Of a stretch of DNA of 64,000 nucleotides, positions 15,111 through 22,930 are shown one piece after another (position 1 is the first letter of the stretch; the number at the start of each line of letters is the position of its first letter). Position numbers and translations under genes: made by a program. The stretch is from Streptomyces sp. NBC_01471. Lineage in GTDB: Bacteria; Actinomycetota; Actinomycetes; Streptomycetales; Streptomycetaceae. The stretch spans positions 6,016,501 to 6,080,500 of the forward strand of contig NZ_CP109450.1 in assembly GCF_041438865.1 (NCBI RefSeq), read 5' to 3'. The notes under the pieces were generated by a model that was given only the letters and a program-made list of their open reading frames with translations, did not search any database and was not told where the DNA came from.

Positions 15111-16873
15111 CGTCTGGTCCCGAGCGGCTTGCGGTGCAGCCACCCGGGCAGCCCCGGGGCCTCCAGGAAGCCTTCGGCGCGCGCCGAGGCGACAGCGATG
15201 CGCAGCAGATCCGCGCTCTTCTCGAACAGCATGAAACGGGGCTCCCAGATCGGCCGGTACTTGGCGTTGGCGCGGTACAGCGACTCGATCTGCCACCACC
15301 GTGAGAAGAAGGTGAGGAACGAGCGCCAGAGCCTCAGTACGGGGCCGGCCCCGAGCTTCGAGCCACGTTCGAAGACCGATCTGAACATCGCGAAGTTGAG
15401 TGAGATCTGAGTGATCCCGATCTCCTTCGCCTGTTGCAGGAGTTCGATGATCATGAACTCCATCAGACCGTTCTCGGCCTCCCGGTCCCGGCGCATCAGA
15501 TCCAGCGAGACCCCTTCGGGCCCCCAGGGCGCGAAACTGAGCACGGCACGCAACTCGCCCTCGCCGTCCCGGCATTCGAGCATCATGCAGCGGCCGTCGG
15601 CCGGATCGCCGAGCCGTCCCAGCGCCATCGAGAACCCCCGCTCGGTGGCGCCGTCGCGCCAGTCGTCCGCCCGGCGCAGCAGGTGCTCCATCTCGGCCTC
15701 GGGGATCTCCTCGTGCCGCCGGATCCGGACCGTGTACCCGGCGCGCTGCACCCGCTTGTACGCCTGGCGGACCGTGCGCATGGCCCGGCCCTCCAGGGTG
15801 AACTCACCGGTGTCCACGATGGCTTCGTCGCCGAACTCCAGCGCGTCGAGTCCGTGCCGGGCGTAGACCGTGCCGGCCTCCTCGCTCGCCCCCATCACCG
15901 CGGGCAGCCAGCCGTGCTCGCGCGCCTCGGCGAGCCACGGCTCGATCGCCCCCGGCCAGGCCTCCGGATCGCCGATCGGATCCCCGGAGGCGAGCGAGAC
16001 CCCGCCCAGCACCCGGTAGGCGACCGCGGCCTTGCCCGTGGGGGACCAGATGACGCTCTTGTCGCGGCGCAGCGAGAAGTAGCCGAGCGAGTCGCGCTCA
16101 CCGTGCTTGTCCAGGAGGGCGCGCAGCCGCTCCTCGTCGTCCGGGGTGAGCGGGTCGACGGCGCGCCGGGAGCGGAAGGCGGCGAACAGCACCGCGAGCA
16201 GCAGCAGGGTGGAGAGGACGTTGATGAAGACGTCGACCCAGGCGGGGGTCTCGATGCCCTGGATGCGCGAGTCGTCGGGGACCAGTGAGATCAGCCGCAT
16301 CACGCCGTACCGCCAGCGGTCCAGAAACGTCGAACGGTACGTGTCGTGGGCCGTGTTGGCGACGGTGACGAGCAGCGAGGCCAGCAGCGAGCAGGCCAGC
16401 AGCCCGCCCACGGCCACGGCGGCGGCCAGCTTCGGGTTGGAGCGGTCGCCCTTGGCGTAGTACTCCCGCCTGCCGATCAGCAGCGACACGACGAAGGCGG
16501 CGGTCAGCACCAGCGAGACCCAGTTCTGCGCGTACCTGCGGAACTCCGGGAAGCACATGGCGAGCACGAGGACCAGCAGGAAGAGTCCGCCCAGGACGAG
16601 GTTGAGCAGCCAGGCGGCCCGCTTGCGGCGGCGCATGGTGATCGCCAGGAAGAGGGCGAAGGCGCCCGAGGCGAAGCCCGCGGTGAGCAGATAGGGAGTG
16701 AAGAAGTACTCGGTGTTGTGCCGCCGCAGATCCTGGCCGAGTGAGACCCATGCGGCACCCAGCAGGTTGATGAACGTCACGGCGCGCAGATACCAGACAG
16801 CGAATGCCGCACAGCGGCGCGAGCGGACCGTGGTCAGGGGGGTACCCCCGGCAGATGTACGGACTTCTCCCAT
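15107..16873 (-). CDS. DUF2156 / phosphatidylglycerol lysyltransferase-domain membrane protein
   Basis: Protein of 588 residues. The N-terminal half has about six transmembrane helices (residues about 25-235). The cytoplasmic C-terminal half matches the MprF/LPG-synthase C-terminal domain (DUF2156), with two GNAT-like folds. Landmarks are GDPIGDPEAWPGAIEPWL, ARHGLDALEFGDEAIVDTG, RRVGYTVRIRRHEE-like basic stretches and SLDLMRRDREAENGLMEFMI. Family members transfer aminoacyl groups from tRNA to membrane lipids or other acceptors; the lipid acceptor here is unproven. It is coupled by a GTGA overlap to the rhomboid-like gene and lies 75 bp after cobT. ATG start at 16873 has no clear Shine-Dalgarno. 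Confidence 0.88.
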   Translation of the reverse strand: MGEVRTSAGGTPLTTVRSRRCAAFAVWYLRAVTFINLLGAAWVSLGQDLRRHNTEYFFTPYLLTAGFASGAFALFLAITMRRRKRAAWLLNLVLGGLFLLVLVLAMCFPEFRRYAQNWVSLVLTAAFVVSLLIGRREYYAKGDRSNPKLAAAVAVGGLLACSLLASLLVTVANTAHDTYRSTFLDRWRYGVMRLISLVPDDSRIQGIETPAWVDVFINVLSTLLLLAVLFAAFRSRRAVDPLTPDDEERLRALLDKHGERDSLGYFSLRRDKSVIWSPTGKAAVAYRVLGGVSLASGDPIGDPEAWPGAIEPWLAEAREHGWLPAVMGASEEAGTVYARHGLDALEFGDEAIVDTGEFTLEGRAMRTVRQAYKRVQRAGYTVRIRRHEEIPEAEMEHLLRRADDWRDGATERGFSMALGRLGDPADGRCMMLECRDGEGELRAVLSFAPWGPEGVSLDLMRRDREAENGLMEFMIIELLQQAKEIGITQISLNFAMFRSVFERGSKLGAGPVLRLWRSFLTFFSRWWQIESLYRANAKYRPIWEPRFMLFEKSADLLRIAVASARAEGFLEAPGLPGWLHRKPLGTRR

Positions 16874-16948
16874 GAAAAGCGATGATATGGGGCGCCGGGT
16901 GTCCTGCCGGGACCTGCTGTGGCCGACGGCAGGCCGCCGGCCGCGGTA

Positions 16949-18169
16949 CTACTCCCCACTGTCTCCCGCCGATGGCCCCGACGCCATCGAAGTCGCGTCG
17001 TTCCCGGCGGAGTTCGGTGCGATTCCGGCCGGATCCCCGTCGGCCGCGGCACCGGCGCCACCCGCGCTCCCGGCGTCGCCCGCACTCTCGGAGCCCTCCA
17101 CGCCGCCCGCGCCTTCGACGCCGTCCGGGCGCTCCGGCAGCTCCGCCGCCAGTGCCGCCGCCGCCTGGACGAACGGGAGCGCCAGCAGCGCCCCCGTGCC
17201 CTCGCCGACCGTCACGCCGTGGTCGAGCAGCGGGGTGAGCGCCATCCGGTCCAGCGCCTTCGCCTGGGCCGGTTCACCGCTGACCTGGCCGGCCAGCCAG
17301 GATTCGGGGGCGCGGAAGGCTGCCCGCTGCCCCACCAGCGCACACGCGGCCGAGACCACCCCGTCGAGGATCACCGGCAGCCGCCGCACCGAGCACTGGA
17401 GCAGGAACCCGGTCATCGCGGCCAGGTCCGCGCCGCCGACCGTGGCGAGCAGCTCCAACTGGTCGCCGAGGACCGGGCGGGCCCGGCGCAGCGCGTCCCT
17501 GACCGCCGCGCACTTGCGCATCCAGACCAGGTCGTCGATGGCCGCTCCGCCGCGCCCGGTGACGACCGAGGCGTCCGTGCCGCAGAGCGCGGCGATCAGC
17601 GTGGCCGCGGCCGTGGTGCCGCCGACGCTCAGATCGCCCAGCACGACCAGGTCCGTGCCCGAGTCGGCCTCCTCGTCCGCGATGGCCATGCCGAGACGTA
17701 CGGCCTGCTCGGCCTCGTCCACGGTGAGGGCGTCCTCGATGTCGATCCGCCCGGTGCCGCGCCGCACCCGGTGCCGTACGACGTCCTCGGGCAGCAGTGC
17801 CGGGTCGCAGTCGAGACCGGCGTCGATGATCCGGACCGGCAGTCCGAGCCGGCGGGCCAGCACCGCGACCGGGCTCTCCCCGTCCAGCACGGCCCGCACC
17901 AGCACGTGCGCGCTCCTGGCGGGCCGCGCGGACACATCGAGTCCGGCCACACCGTGATCGCCCGCGAACAGCACCACGCGGACGTTGTCGACCGGCCTGA
18001 CCGGCACCGCGGACTGCGCCGCCGAGAGCCACTCACCCAGCTCGTCGAGCCGGCCGAGCGCGCCGGGCGGGACGGCCAGCCGCTCCCGGCGTTCCTCGGC
18101 TTCGCGCCGTACGCCGCTGTCGGGGCGTTCGATCAGATCGGAGAAGTCGTCGAGATTCAGCGAGCTCAT
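16949..18169 (-). CDS. cobT: Nicotinate-nucleotide-dimethylbenzimidazole phosphoribosyltransferase
   Basis: Enzyme of 406 residues activating the lower ligand of cobalamin: nicotinate mononucleotide plus 5,6-dimethylbenzimidazole gives alpha-ribazole phosphate. Visible family landmarks are FAGDHGVAGLDVS, a glycine-rich LGDLSVGGTTAAATLIAAL, and the C-terminal HGVTVGEGTGALLALPFVQA whose glutamate is the likely general base. The family is usually about 350 residues. The extra length is a low-complexity Gly/Ala/Ser/Glu tail from about residue 345 onward, probably disordered. It follows cobU by 85 bp in the same direction and is likely co-transcribed with it. Confidence 0.95.
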   Translation of the reverse strand: MSSLNLDDFSDLIERPDSGVRREAEERRERLAVPPGALGRLDELGEWLSAAQSAVPVRPVDNVRVVLFAGDHGVAGLDVSARPARSAHVLVRAVLDGESPVAVLARRLGLPVRIIDAGLDCDPALLPEDVVRHRVRRGTGRIDIEDALTVDEAEQAVRLGMAIADEEADSGTDLVVLGDLSVGGTTAAATLIAALCGTDASVVTGRGGAAIDDLVWMRKCAAVRDALRRARPVLGDQLELLATVGGADLAAMTGFLLQCSVRRLPVILDGVVSAACALVGQRAAFRAPESWLAGQVSGEPAQAKALDRMALTPLLDHGVTVGEGTGALLALPFVQAAAALAAELPERPDGVEGAGGVEGSESAGDAGSAGGAGAAADGDPAGIAPNSAGNDATSMASGPSAGDSGE

Positions 18170-18254
18170 TCGCCGAACAGTACCGGCAGCCTCCCCGGCC
18201 GGGCGCCGCGCGCCCCCCGCGTTCCGCTGTGCGCCCGGTCACCGGACCGTGCGG

Positions 18255-19460
18255 TCAGCCGCGCAGCACCATCGCCTGCCCGGCGACGACCAGCAGAAGG
18301 TGCTCGCACTCGGCCGCGAAGGCCGCGTTCAGCCGCCCCAGTTCGTCCCGGAAGCGCCGCCCCGAAGCGGTCGCGGGCACCACACCCGAGCCCACCTCGT
18401 TGCTGACGGCGACGACCATGCGCCGGGTGGCCCGGACCGCGGCGACGAGCTCGCTCACCCGCGCGTGCAGCGCCCGCTCGCCGCCGTCCGCCCACCGCTC
18501 GTCGTCCCAGGCGCCCACCCGGTCCATCGCGTCGGTCAGCCACAGCGACAGGCAGTCGATCAGCAGCGGCGGTCCGCCGTCCCGCGCCAGCAGCGGCAGC
18601 AGGTCGCAGGTCTCCTCGGTCCGCCAGGACCCCGGTCTGCGCTCGCGGTGCAGCCCCACCCGGGACGCCCACTCGGCGTCGCCGTCGCGGCTGCCGCCCG
18701 TCGCCACGTACACGACGCCGGGGAAGCCCTCCAGGCGCCGCTCGGCCTCCACCGACTTCCCCGAGCGGGCCCCGCCGAGCACCAGCGTGCGGCGCGGCAG
18801 ATCGGGCACCGCGTGGTACTCGCCGACGATCAGCGTCGTGCCGTCCGGCACCGCCCGCGCCCCCGCCGCGGCCAGCCGTCTCGCCAGCTCCGGACCCGGC
18901 GGTACCTCGTGATCGAGGTGGACGGCCAGGACATCGGTGGTGGCACCGACGGCCCCGGTCGCCCGCAGCCGGGCCAGGGCGTCCGGGCGCCCGACGACAT
19001 CGGCCAGCACCATGTCGTACGGGGCCGGGCTGACGTCCGGGAGTCCGGCCGGTGAGGCGCCGGGCGGCAGGTACAGCAGCCAGTCGCCATCCGGCGACGT
19101 CACCTCGTACCCGGTACCGGGGGAGTCCATCGGGACCGCCCGCACCCGGTGCCCGCTGATCAGCGTCAGCACCCGTCCGTCGGCCACCCGGCCGGCCGGC
19201 GGCAGCCCGGCCGGCAGCTCCACCGGGGGGCCGCCGTGCGGATGGGTGAGCAGCACCTGGCGTACGCCGGCCAGCGAGTGCCCGGCGCGTGCGGCGGCCA
19301 GCGCGGCCCCCGGAGTGAGGTCGAGCAGCAGTACGCCGTCGACGAGCAGCGCGGTCGCCGCCCGCGCCCGGTCGCCCCGGGCTGCCGCACAGACGGCGCA
19401 GGGACAGTCGGGACGGGGCAGGCCGTCGGGGGCACCGGTGCCGAGGAGAGTGAGTTCCAC
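18255..19460 (-). CDS. cobU: MBL-fold domain fused to adenosylcobinamide kinase/guanylyltransferase
   Basis: Fusion of 401 residues. The C-terminal about 185 residues are CobU: P-loop LGGARSGKS, VVYVATGG, DCLSLWLTDAM and VSNEVGSGVVP. CobU phosphorylates adenosylcobinamide and transfers GMP to it. The N-terminal about 215 residues resemble a PhnP-like metallo-beta-lactamase fold, with LLGTGAPDGLPRPDCPCAVC and LTHPHGGPP, but the usual HxHxDH is degenerate. GTG start at 19460 has GGGAGGA about 10 nt upstream. The role of the extra domain is not evident; it may act on a corrinoid intermediate or be structural. Followed by cobT. Confidence 0.92.
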   Translation of the reverse strand: MELTLLGTGAPDGLPRPDCPCAVCAAARGDRARAATALLVDGVLLLDLTPGAALAAARAGHSLAGVRQVLLTHPHGGPPVELPAGLPPAGRVADGRVLTLISGHRVRAVPMDSPGTGYEVTSPDGDWLLYLPPGASPAGLPDVSPAPYDMVLADVVGRPDALARLRATGAVGATTDVLAVHLDHEVPPGPELARRLAAAGARAVPDGTTLIVGEYHAVPDLPRRTLVLGGARSGKSVEAERRLEGFPGVVYVATGGSRDGDAEWASRVGLHRERRPGSWRTEETCDLLPLLARDGGPPLLIDCLSLWLTDAMDRVGAWDDERWADGGERALHARVSELVAAVRATRRMVVAVSNEVGSGVVPATASGRRFRDELGRLNAAFAAECEHLLLVVAGQAMVLRG

Positions 19461-19505
19461 AGGAAGATCCTCCCGCGCGGCCGCTCGCGGTGCTCGCCCG
19501 GCTAC

Positions 19506-19578
19506 GCTGCCAGCAGGCTGTGAACCCGCCGGGGAGACCCGAACCGGGATCCCGGCGGGCCGAAGACAGCGTGGCAGC
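19506..19578 (+). ncRNA. Candidate structured RNA leader (unclassified)
   Basis: Four nested, perfectly paired stems fold this 73-nt stretch into one long hairpin: 19506-19512/19572-19578 (7 bp), 19517-19521/19566-19570 (5 bp), 19525-19533/19551-19559 (9 bp) and 19538-19541/19545-19548 (4 bp), with asymmetric internal loops. It lies in the divergent cobU/small-gene gap, 23 nt before the small gene's start. It does not show the conserved cores of cobalamin, glycine or SAM riboswitches that I know. It could be a leader element or just a strong hairpin; orientation is inferred from the downstream gene. Confidence 0.4.
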
Positions 19579-19601
19579 AGCGTGGCATCCAGGAGGCGGA
19601 C

Positions 19602-19835
19602 ATGGCATGGACGTGGCGGTTCGAGAAGTCCGACGGTACGGAGACCCAGCCGGCGGTGGCGCCCGATGAGTTCACCACGCAGGGCGACGCGGAGTCCTGG
19701 GTCGGCGAGGTGTGGAAGGAGCTCGCCGAGGGCGGCGCCGACCAGGTGACGCTCTTCGAGGACGCGACCAAGATCTACGGCCCGATGAGCCTGCACCCGC
19801 AGGAGGCGGCCGACGCGGCGGGCCCGGAGGCCTGA
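19602..19835 (+). CDS. Small conserved hypothetical protein
   Basis: Acidic protein of 77 residues beginning MAWTWRFEKSDGTE, with a WVGEVWKELAEGGADQVTLF central segment and a disordered acidic tail. An AGGAGG ribosome site lies 6 nt upstream of the ATG, and third-position GC is high, so it is real. The composition (three Trp near the N-terminus, no signal peptide) suggests a small soluble domain. It diverges from cobU and is preceded by a structured hairpin. The insertion sequence lies 38 bp past its stop. I recognise it only as a streptomycete-type conserved small protein; function unknown. Confidence 0.82.
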   Translation: MAWTWRFEKSDGTETQPAVAPDEFTTQGDAESWVGEVWKELAEGGADQVTLFEDATKIYGPMSLHPQEAADAAGPEA

Positions 19836-19864
19836 GGCCGTTCCGGAAGCGGTGAGGGGCGGCG

Positions 19865-19873
19865 CCCGCACGG
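19865..19873. repeat. Left target-site duplication of the insertion sequence
   Basis: CCCGCACGG directly abuts the left IS end and is repeated identically at 21662-21670 directly after the right end. A 9-bp duplication of this kind marks a recent, intact insertion. Confidence 0.85.
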
Positions 19874-19897
19874 ATGCTGTTGGTCAATTCCGTCCCT
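19874..19897 (+). repeat. Left terminal inverted repeat of the IS
   Basis: 24 bp, perfectly complementary to 21638-21661. Confidence 0.92.
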
Positions 19898-19904
19898 CTG
19901 CGTG

Positions 19905-19947
19905 ACGTCGGCCTTCAAGACCTGGTTGTGGTCTTGAAGGCCGACGT
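19905..19947 (+). promoter_or_regulatory. Perfect 18-bp hairpin upstream of the transposase start
   Basis: 19905-19922 pairs with 19930-19947 without mismatch, leaving a 7-nt loop, and ends only 6 nt before the first possible transposase ATG. Such a structure could block read-through transcription from the flanking gene or hide the ribosome site, limiting transposase made from outside promoters. Confidence 0.65.
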
Positions 19948-19953
19948 TGTCGT

Positions 19954-21651
19954 ATGGGGTGGATGTTGATGTCGATGCAGCCGAAGGGGCCGGGGGAGAT
20001 TCCGGTAGAGACAGTGCGGGTGGCCCGGGCCGCGTTCCCGAAGGGGAGTCTGGCGATCCGGGTGCGGGACGAGCTGGGGGTGCTGTTCGCGGATGAGGAG
20101 TTCGCGGACCTGTTTGCCTCGCGGGGCCGGCCTGCTTGGTCGCCGGGCGGGCTGGGGCTGGTGTCGGTGTTGCAGTTCGTGGAAGGACTGACCGACCGGC
20201 AGGCCGCGGAGGCGGTGCGAGCACGGATCGATTACAAGTACGCACTCGGGCTGCGGCTGGACGATCCGGGCTTCGATTTCTCGGTGTTGTCGGAGTTCCG
20301 GGACCGGCTGGCTGGAGCGGATGGCGGGCGCCGTGTCTTGGATGGTGTGCTGGCTGCCGCCCGGGAGAAGGGGCTGCTGAAGAGCGCGGGCCGGGCCCGT
20401 ACCGACTCCACGCATGTGCTGTCGTCGGCGCGTGAACTGTGCTGGCTGGAGCAGGTGGCCGAGACGCTGCGGGCGGCGTTGAACGCGCTGGCTCAGGCCG
20501 CTCCGGGCTGGTTGTCCGAGGTTGCGGAGCCGGACTGGTTCAGGCACTACGCGGCCAGGGCCGAGGACACCAGGTTCCCCAAGGCCCGCACCAAGCGGGA
20601 CGAGGTGGGGTCGCGAATCGGGCGGGACGGCACCCTCCTGCTGGAAGCGGTCTTCGCTGCTGACGCGCCCGCGGCCGTGCGCGCACTGGACGAGGTGGAG
20701 ATCCTGCGCCAGGTCTGGGTCCAGCACTTCCACCGGGTGGAGGGCGAGGTGAGGCGACGGGGCCCAAAAGACCGCCCGCCGGGCGCGTTGCGCCTGGTCA
20801 ACCCTTATGACCCGGAGGCCCGTGTCGGGGTCAAGCGGGACACGATGTGGGACGGCTACAAGGTCCACCTCACCGAGACCTGCGAGCCCGGTGTCCCGAA
20901 TCTGATCACCAACGTGGCCACCACAGTGGCCACCGTGCCCGACAGCATCATGGCGGCGGACATCCACGCGGCCCTGGCGGACCGGGGCTGCCTGCCAGCC
21001 GAGCACTGGGTGGACGCCGGCTACCCCAATGCCGCCCAGATCGTCACCGCCCGCCACACCCACGGCGTCGACCTGCAAGGACCCCTCGCCGACAACACCA
21101 CCACCCAGTCCGACGGCCCCTACAGCCTTGACGCGTTCACCATCGACTGGGAGGGAGAACAGGTGACCTGCCCCGGCGACGTCACCACCACCCAGTGGTA
21201 TCCCCGCACCGACTCAGGCGGCCGAGCGGTGATCCGCGTCCGGTTCCGCCACAGCGAATGCCGCCCCTGCCCGCACCGCACCGACTGCCTGGGCTCACCC
21301 ACCGGACAACGCCGCGAGATCATGCTGCGTCCCCGCGAGGAACACCAGGCGATCCACGACCGCCGCGCCGAACAGCACACCGACGCCTGGAAGCAGCGCT
21401 ACCAGGTCCGCGCCGGCGTCGAAGGCACCATCTCCCAAGCAGTCGGGCGCTGCGACCTGCGCAGAACCCGCTACCGCGGGCTGACGAAAACCAGCCTCCA
21501 GCACCAACTCACCGGCGCCGCGATCAACCTCATCCGCATCGACGCCCACCACACCGACGCCCCACGAGCCCGCACCCGCGTCAGCCACTTCGCAAAACTT
21601 CGCCCCGCCGACCAACCAGCCGACGGGGCGAAGCACCAGGGACGGAATTGA
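19954..21651 (+). CDS. IS1182 family transposase
   Basis: DDE transposase of up to 565 residues. The N-terminal DUF772-type domain (SVLQFVEGLTDRQAAEAVR, LSEFRDRL) is followed by the first catalytic Asp in RTDSTHVLSSAR. The central DDE domain has DTMWDGYKVHLTETCE and WVDAGYPNAAQIV, and there is a cysteine-rich insertion CRPCPHRTDCLGSP. The C-terminal part has RAGVEGTISQAVGRCDLRRTRY, with the probable catalytic Glu. Four in-frame ATGs (19954, 19963, 19969, 19975) are possible starts; GGGGTGG best serves 19969. The frame is complete and ends 10 nt before the IS right edge. Confidence 0.93.
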   Translation: MGWMLMSMQPKGPGEIPVETVRVARAAFPKGSLAIRVRDELGVLFADEEFADLFASRGRPAWSPGGLGLVSVLQFVEGLTDRQAAEAVRARIDYKYALGLRLDDPGFDFSVLSEFRDRLAGADGGRRVLDGVLAAAREKGLLKSAGRARTDSTHVLSSARELCWLEQVAETLRAALNALAQAAPGWLSEVAEPDWFRHYAARAEDTRFPKARTKRDEVGSRIGRDGTLLLEAVFAADAPAAVRALDEVEILRQVWVQHFHRVEGEVRRRGPKDRPPGALRLVNPYDPEARVGVKRDTMWDGYKVHLTETCEPGVPNLITNVATTVATVPDSIMAADIHAALADRGCLPAEHWVDAGYPNAAQIVTARHTHGVDLQGPLADNTTTQSDGPYSLDAFTIDWEGEQVTCPGDVTTTQWYPRTDSGGRAVIRVRFRHSECRPCPHRTDCLGSPTGQRREIMLRPREEHQAIHDRRAEQHTDAWKQRYQVRAGVEGTISQAVGRCDLRRTRYRGLTKTSLQHQLTGAAINLIRIDAHHTDAPRARTRVSHFAKLRPADQPADGAKHQGRN

Positions 21652-21661
21652 CCAACAGCAT
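21638..21661 (-). repeat. Right terminal inverted repeat of the IS
   Basis: Perfect complement of 19874-19897; overlaps the last codons of the transposase. Confidence 0.92.
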
Positions 21662-21670
21662 CCCGCACGG
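21662..21670. repeat. Right target-site duplication of the insertion sequence
   Basis: CCCGCACGG, identical to 19865-19873. Confidence 0.85.
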
Positions 21671-21735
21671 GCCCGCCCCTGTCCGCGGCCCCGGACTCCC
21701 GCCCGCTGACCCCGGCTTGCTTTCCGTCCCCGGGT

Positions 21736-22857
21736 CTACATCGTGCCGAGCGTGACCTCGGCCGTCTTCGCGCGGCCGTCGCGCTCGTAGCCGACCTTGA
21801 CCTTCTGCCCCGGCTTGTACGAGGCCAGCGCCTCGGAGAGCGCTGTCAGTGACGTGACCGGGGTGGCGGCCAACCGGGTGACGACGTCCCCGGTTCGCAG
21901 TCCGGCGGAGGTCGCCGCACCGCCCTTCGTGAGGGCGACCACCGCGACCCCCGCGGGCTGGGAGTCGGCGCCCACGACAGTGCGCCCGGTGATCCCCAGG
22001 GCGGCCCGGCCCGAGTTGCTGACCTTGCCGTCCTTGATGATCTGGTCCGCGATGTTGGTCACCATCGAGGCCGGGATGGCGAAGCCGATGCCGGGCGCGG
22101 CGCCGCTGCCCAGCTGCGGGTCGGTCGCCGCCAGGGTGGGGATGCCGATGACCTTCCCGTCCAGGCCGACCAGCGCGCCCCCGCTGTTCCCGGGGTTGAT
22201 CGCGGCCGAGGTCTGCACCATGTTCCCGATGGTGGCCCCGGTGCCGCCGCCGGAGCTGCCCTCGCTGACGGTGCGTCCGGTGGCGGAGACGATCCCCTGG
22301 GTGACACTGCTGGAGAGCCCGAGCGGCGAGCCCAGCGCGAGCACGATCTTCCCCATGTCGACCTTGGACGACTGACTGAAGGAGGCGGCCCTCAGCCCGG
22401 ACGGCACCTTGTCGAGCTTGATGACCGCGAGATCCTGCGCGGGGTAACTGGAGACGAGCCGGGCGTGCAGCTGGCCGCCGCCGGTGGCCGACGTGACCTT
22501 GAACTGCTTGGCCTTGCCGACCACATGGGCGTTGGTGACGATGTCGCCCTTGCTGTCGTAGACGATGCCCGAGCCGAGGTCGTTGCCCGACTCGATCTGG
22601 ACGACCGAGGGCAGGACGTTCTTGATCACCTGCTCGTAGTTGCTCTGCAGGGCGTCCCCGCCGGTGGCCGGGGCGGCGGCGGTCCCGGAGCCGGCCGAGG
22701 ACGACGAGGAAGGACCGGAGCCGGGGGCGGGGCCGGACGACGAACCGGAACCTGAGCAGCCGCCGACCAGGGCGACGCCACAGACTCCTGCGGTCAGCGG
22801 CAGCAGCAGCCGGCGTACACGGCTACGGACACGGCCACGGGTACGGGAGGAATCCAT
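21736..22857 (-). CDS. HtrA/DegP-like S1C serine protease, lipoprotein, with PDZ domain
   Basis: Envelope quality-control protease of 373 residues. A basic N-terminus and hydrophobic stretch end in the lipobox ALVGGC (Cys34), so it is probably a lipoprotein. A Ser/Pro/Gly linker runs to about residue 68. The trypsin-like domain has catalytic His111 (NAHVV), Asp142 (AQDLAVI) and Ser225 (NPGNSGGAL). A C-terminal PDZ domain spans about 280-370 (GVAVVALTKGGAATSAGLRTGD). It may cut misfolded exported proteins or receive regulatory cues; neighbours (PspA, two-component system) fit an envelope-stress context. ATG start at 22857 follows a GGGAGG site. It is transcribed away from the IS-free side. Confidence 0.93.
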   Translation of the reverse strand: MDSSRTRGRVRSRVRRLLLPLTAGVCGVALVGGCSGSGSSSGPAPGSGPSSSSSAGSGTAAAPATGGDALQSNYEQVIKNVLPSVVQIESGNDLGSGIVYDSKGDIVTNAHVVGKAKQFKVTSATGGGQLHARLVSSYPAQDLAVIKLDKVPSGLRAASFSQSSKVDMGKIVLALGSPLGLSSSVTQGIVSATGRTVSEGSSGGGTGATIGNMVQTSAAINPGNSGGALVGLDGKVIGIPTLAATDPQLGSGAAPGIGFAIPASMVTNIADQIIKDGKVSNSGRAALGITGRTVVGADSQPAGVAVVALTKGGAATSAGLRTGDVVTRLAATPVTSLTALSEALASYKPGQKVKVGYERDGRAKTAEVTLGTM

Positions 22858-22930
22858 GTCCGTAGTGTCGCTTTTGCCAAGCGGGGTCTGCCTGCGGTGC
22901 GCCGCCGATCAGGGGAGGGCCCGGCGGGCG

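Larger units (their letters stand above)
19874..21661 (+). mobile_element. Intact IS1182-type insertion sequence, 1788 bp
   Basis: Bounded by perfect 24-bp terminal inverted repeats (19874-19897 and 21638-21661, starting ATGCTGTTGG) and flanked by a 9-bp direct repeat. It holds one full-length transposase on the plus strand and a strong hairpin just inside the left end. No passenger genes. It sits in a neutral site between the small conserved gene and the HtrA gene, so it probably disrupts nothing. Perfect ends, an open transposase frame and a perfect duplication argue that it is recent and potentially active. Confidence 0.93.

Noticed and set aside
18170..19601. Possible cobalamin riboswitch near cobU/cobT
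   Set aside because: The conserved B12-box and CCGGTGAAAGTCCGG-like core are absent on both strands; only an unrelated nested hairpin is present.
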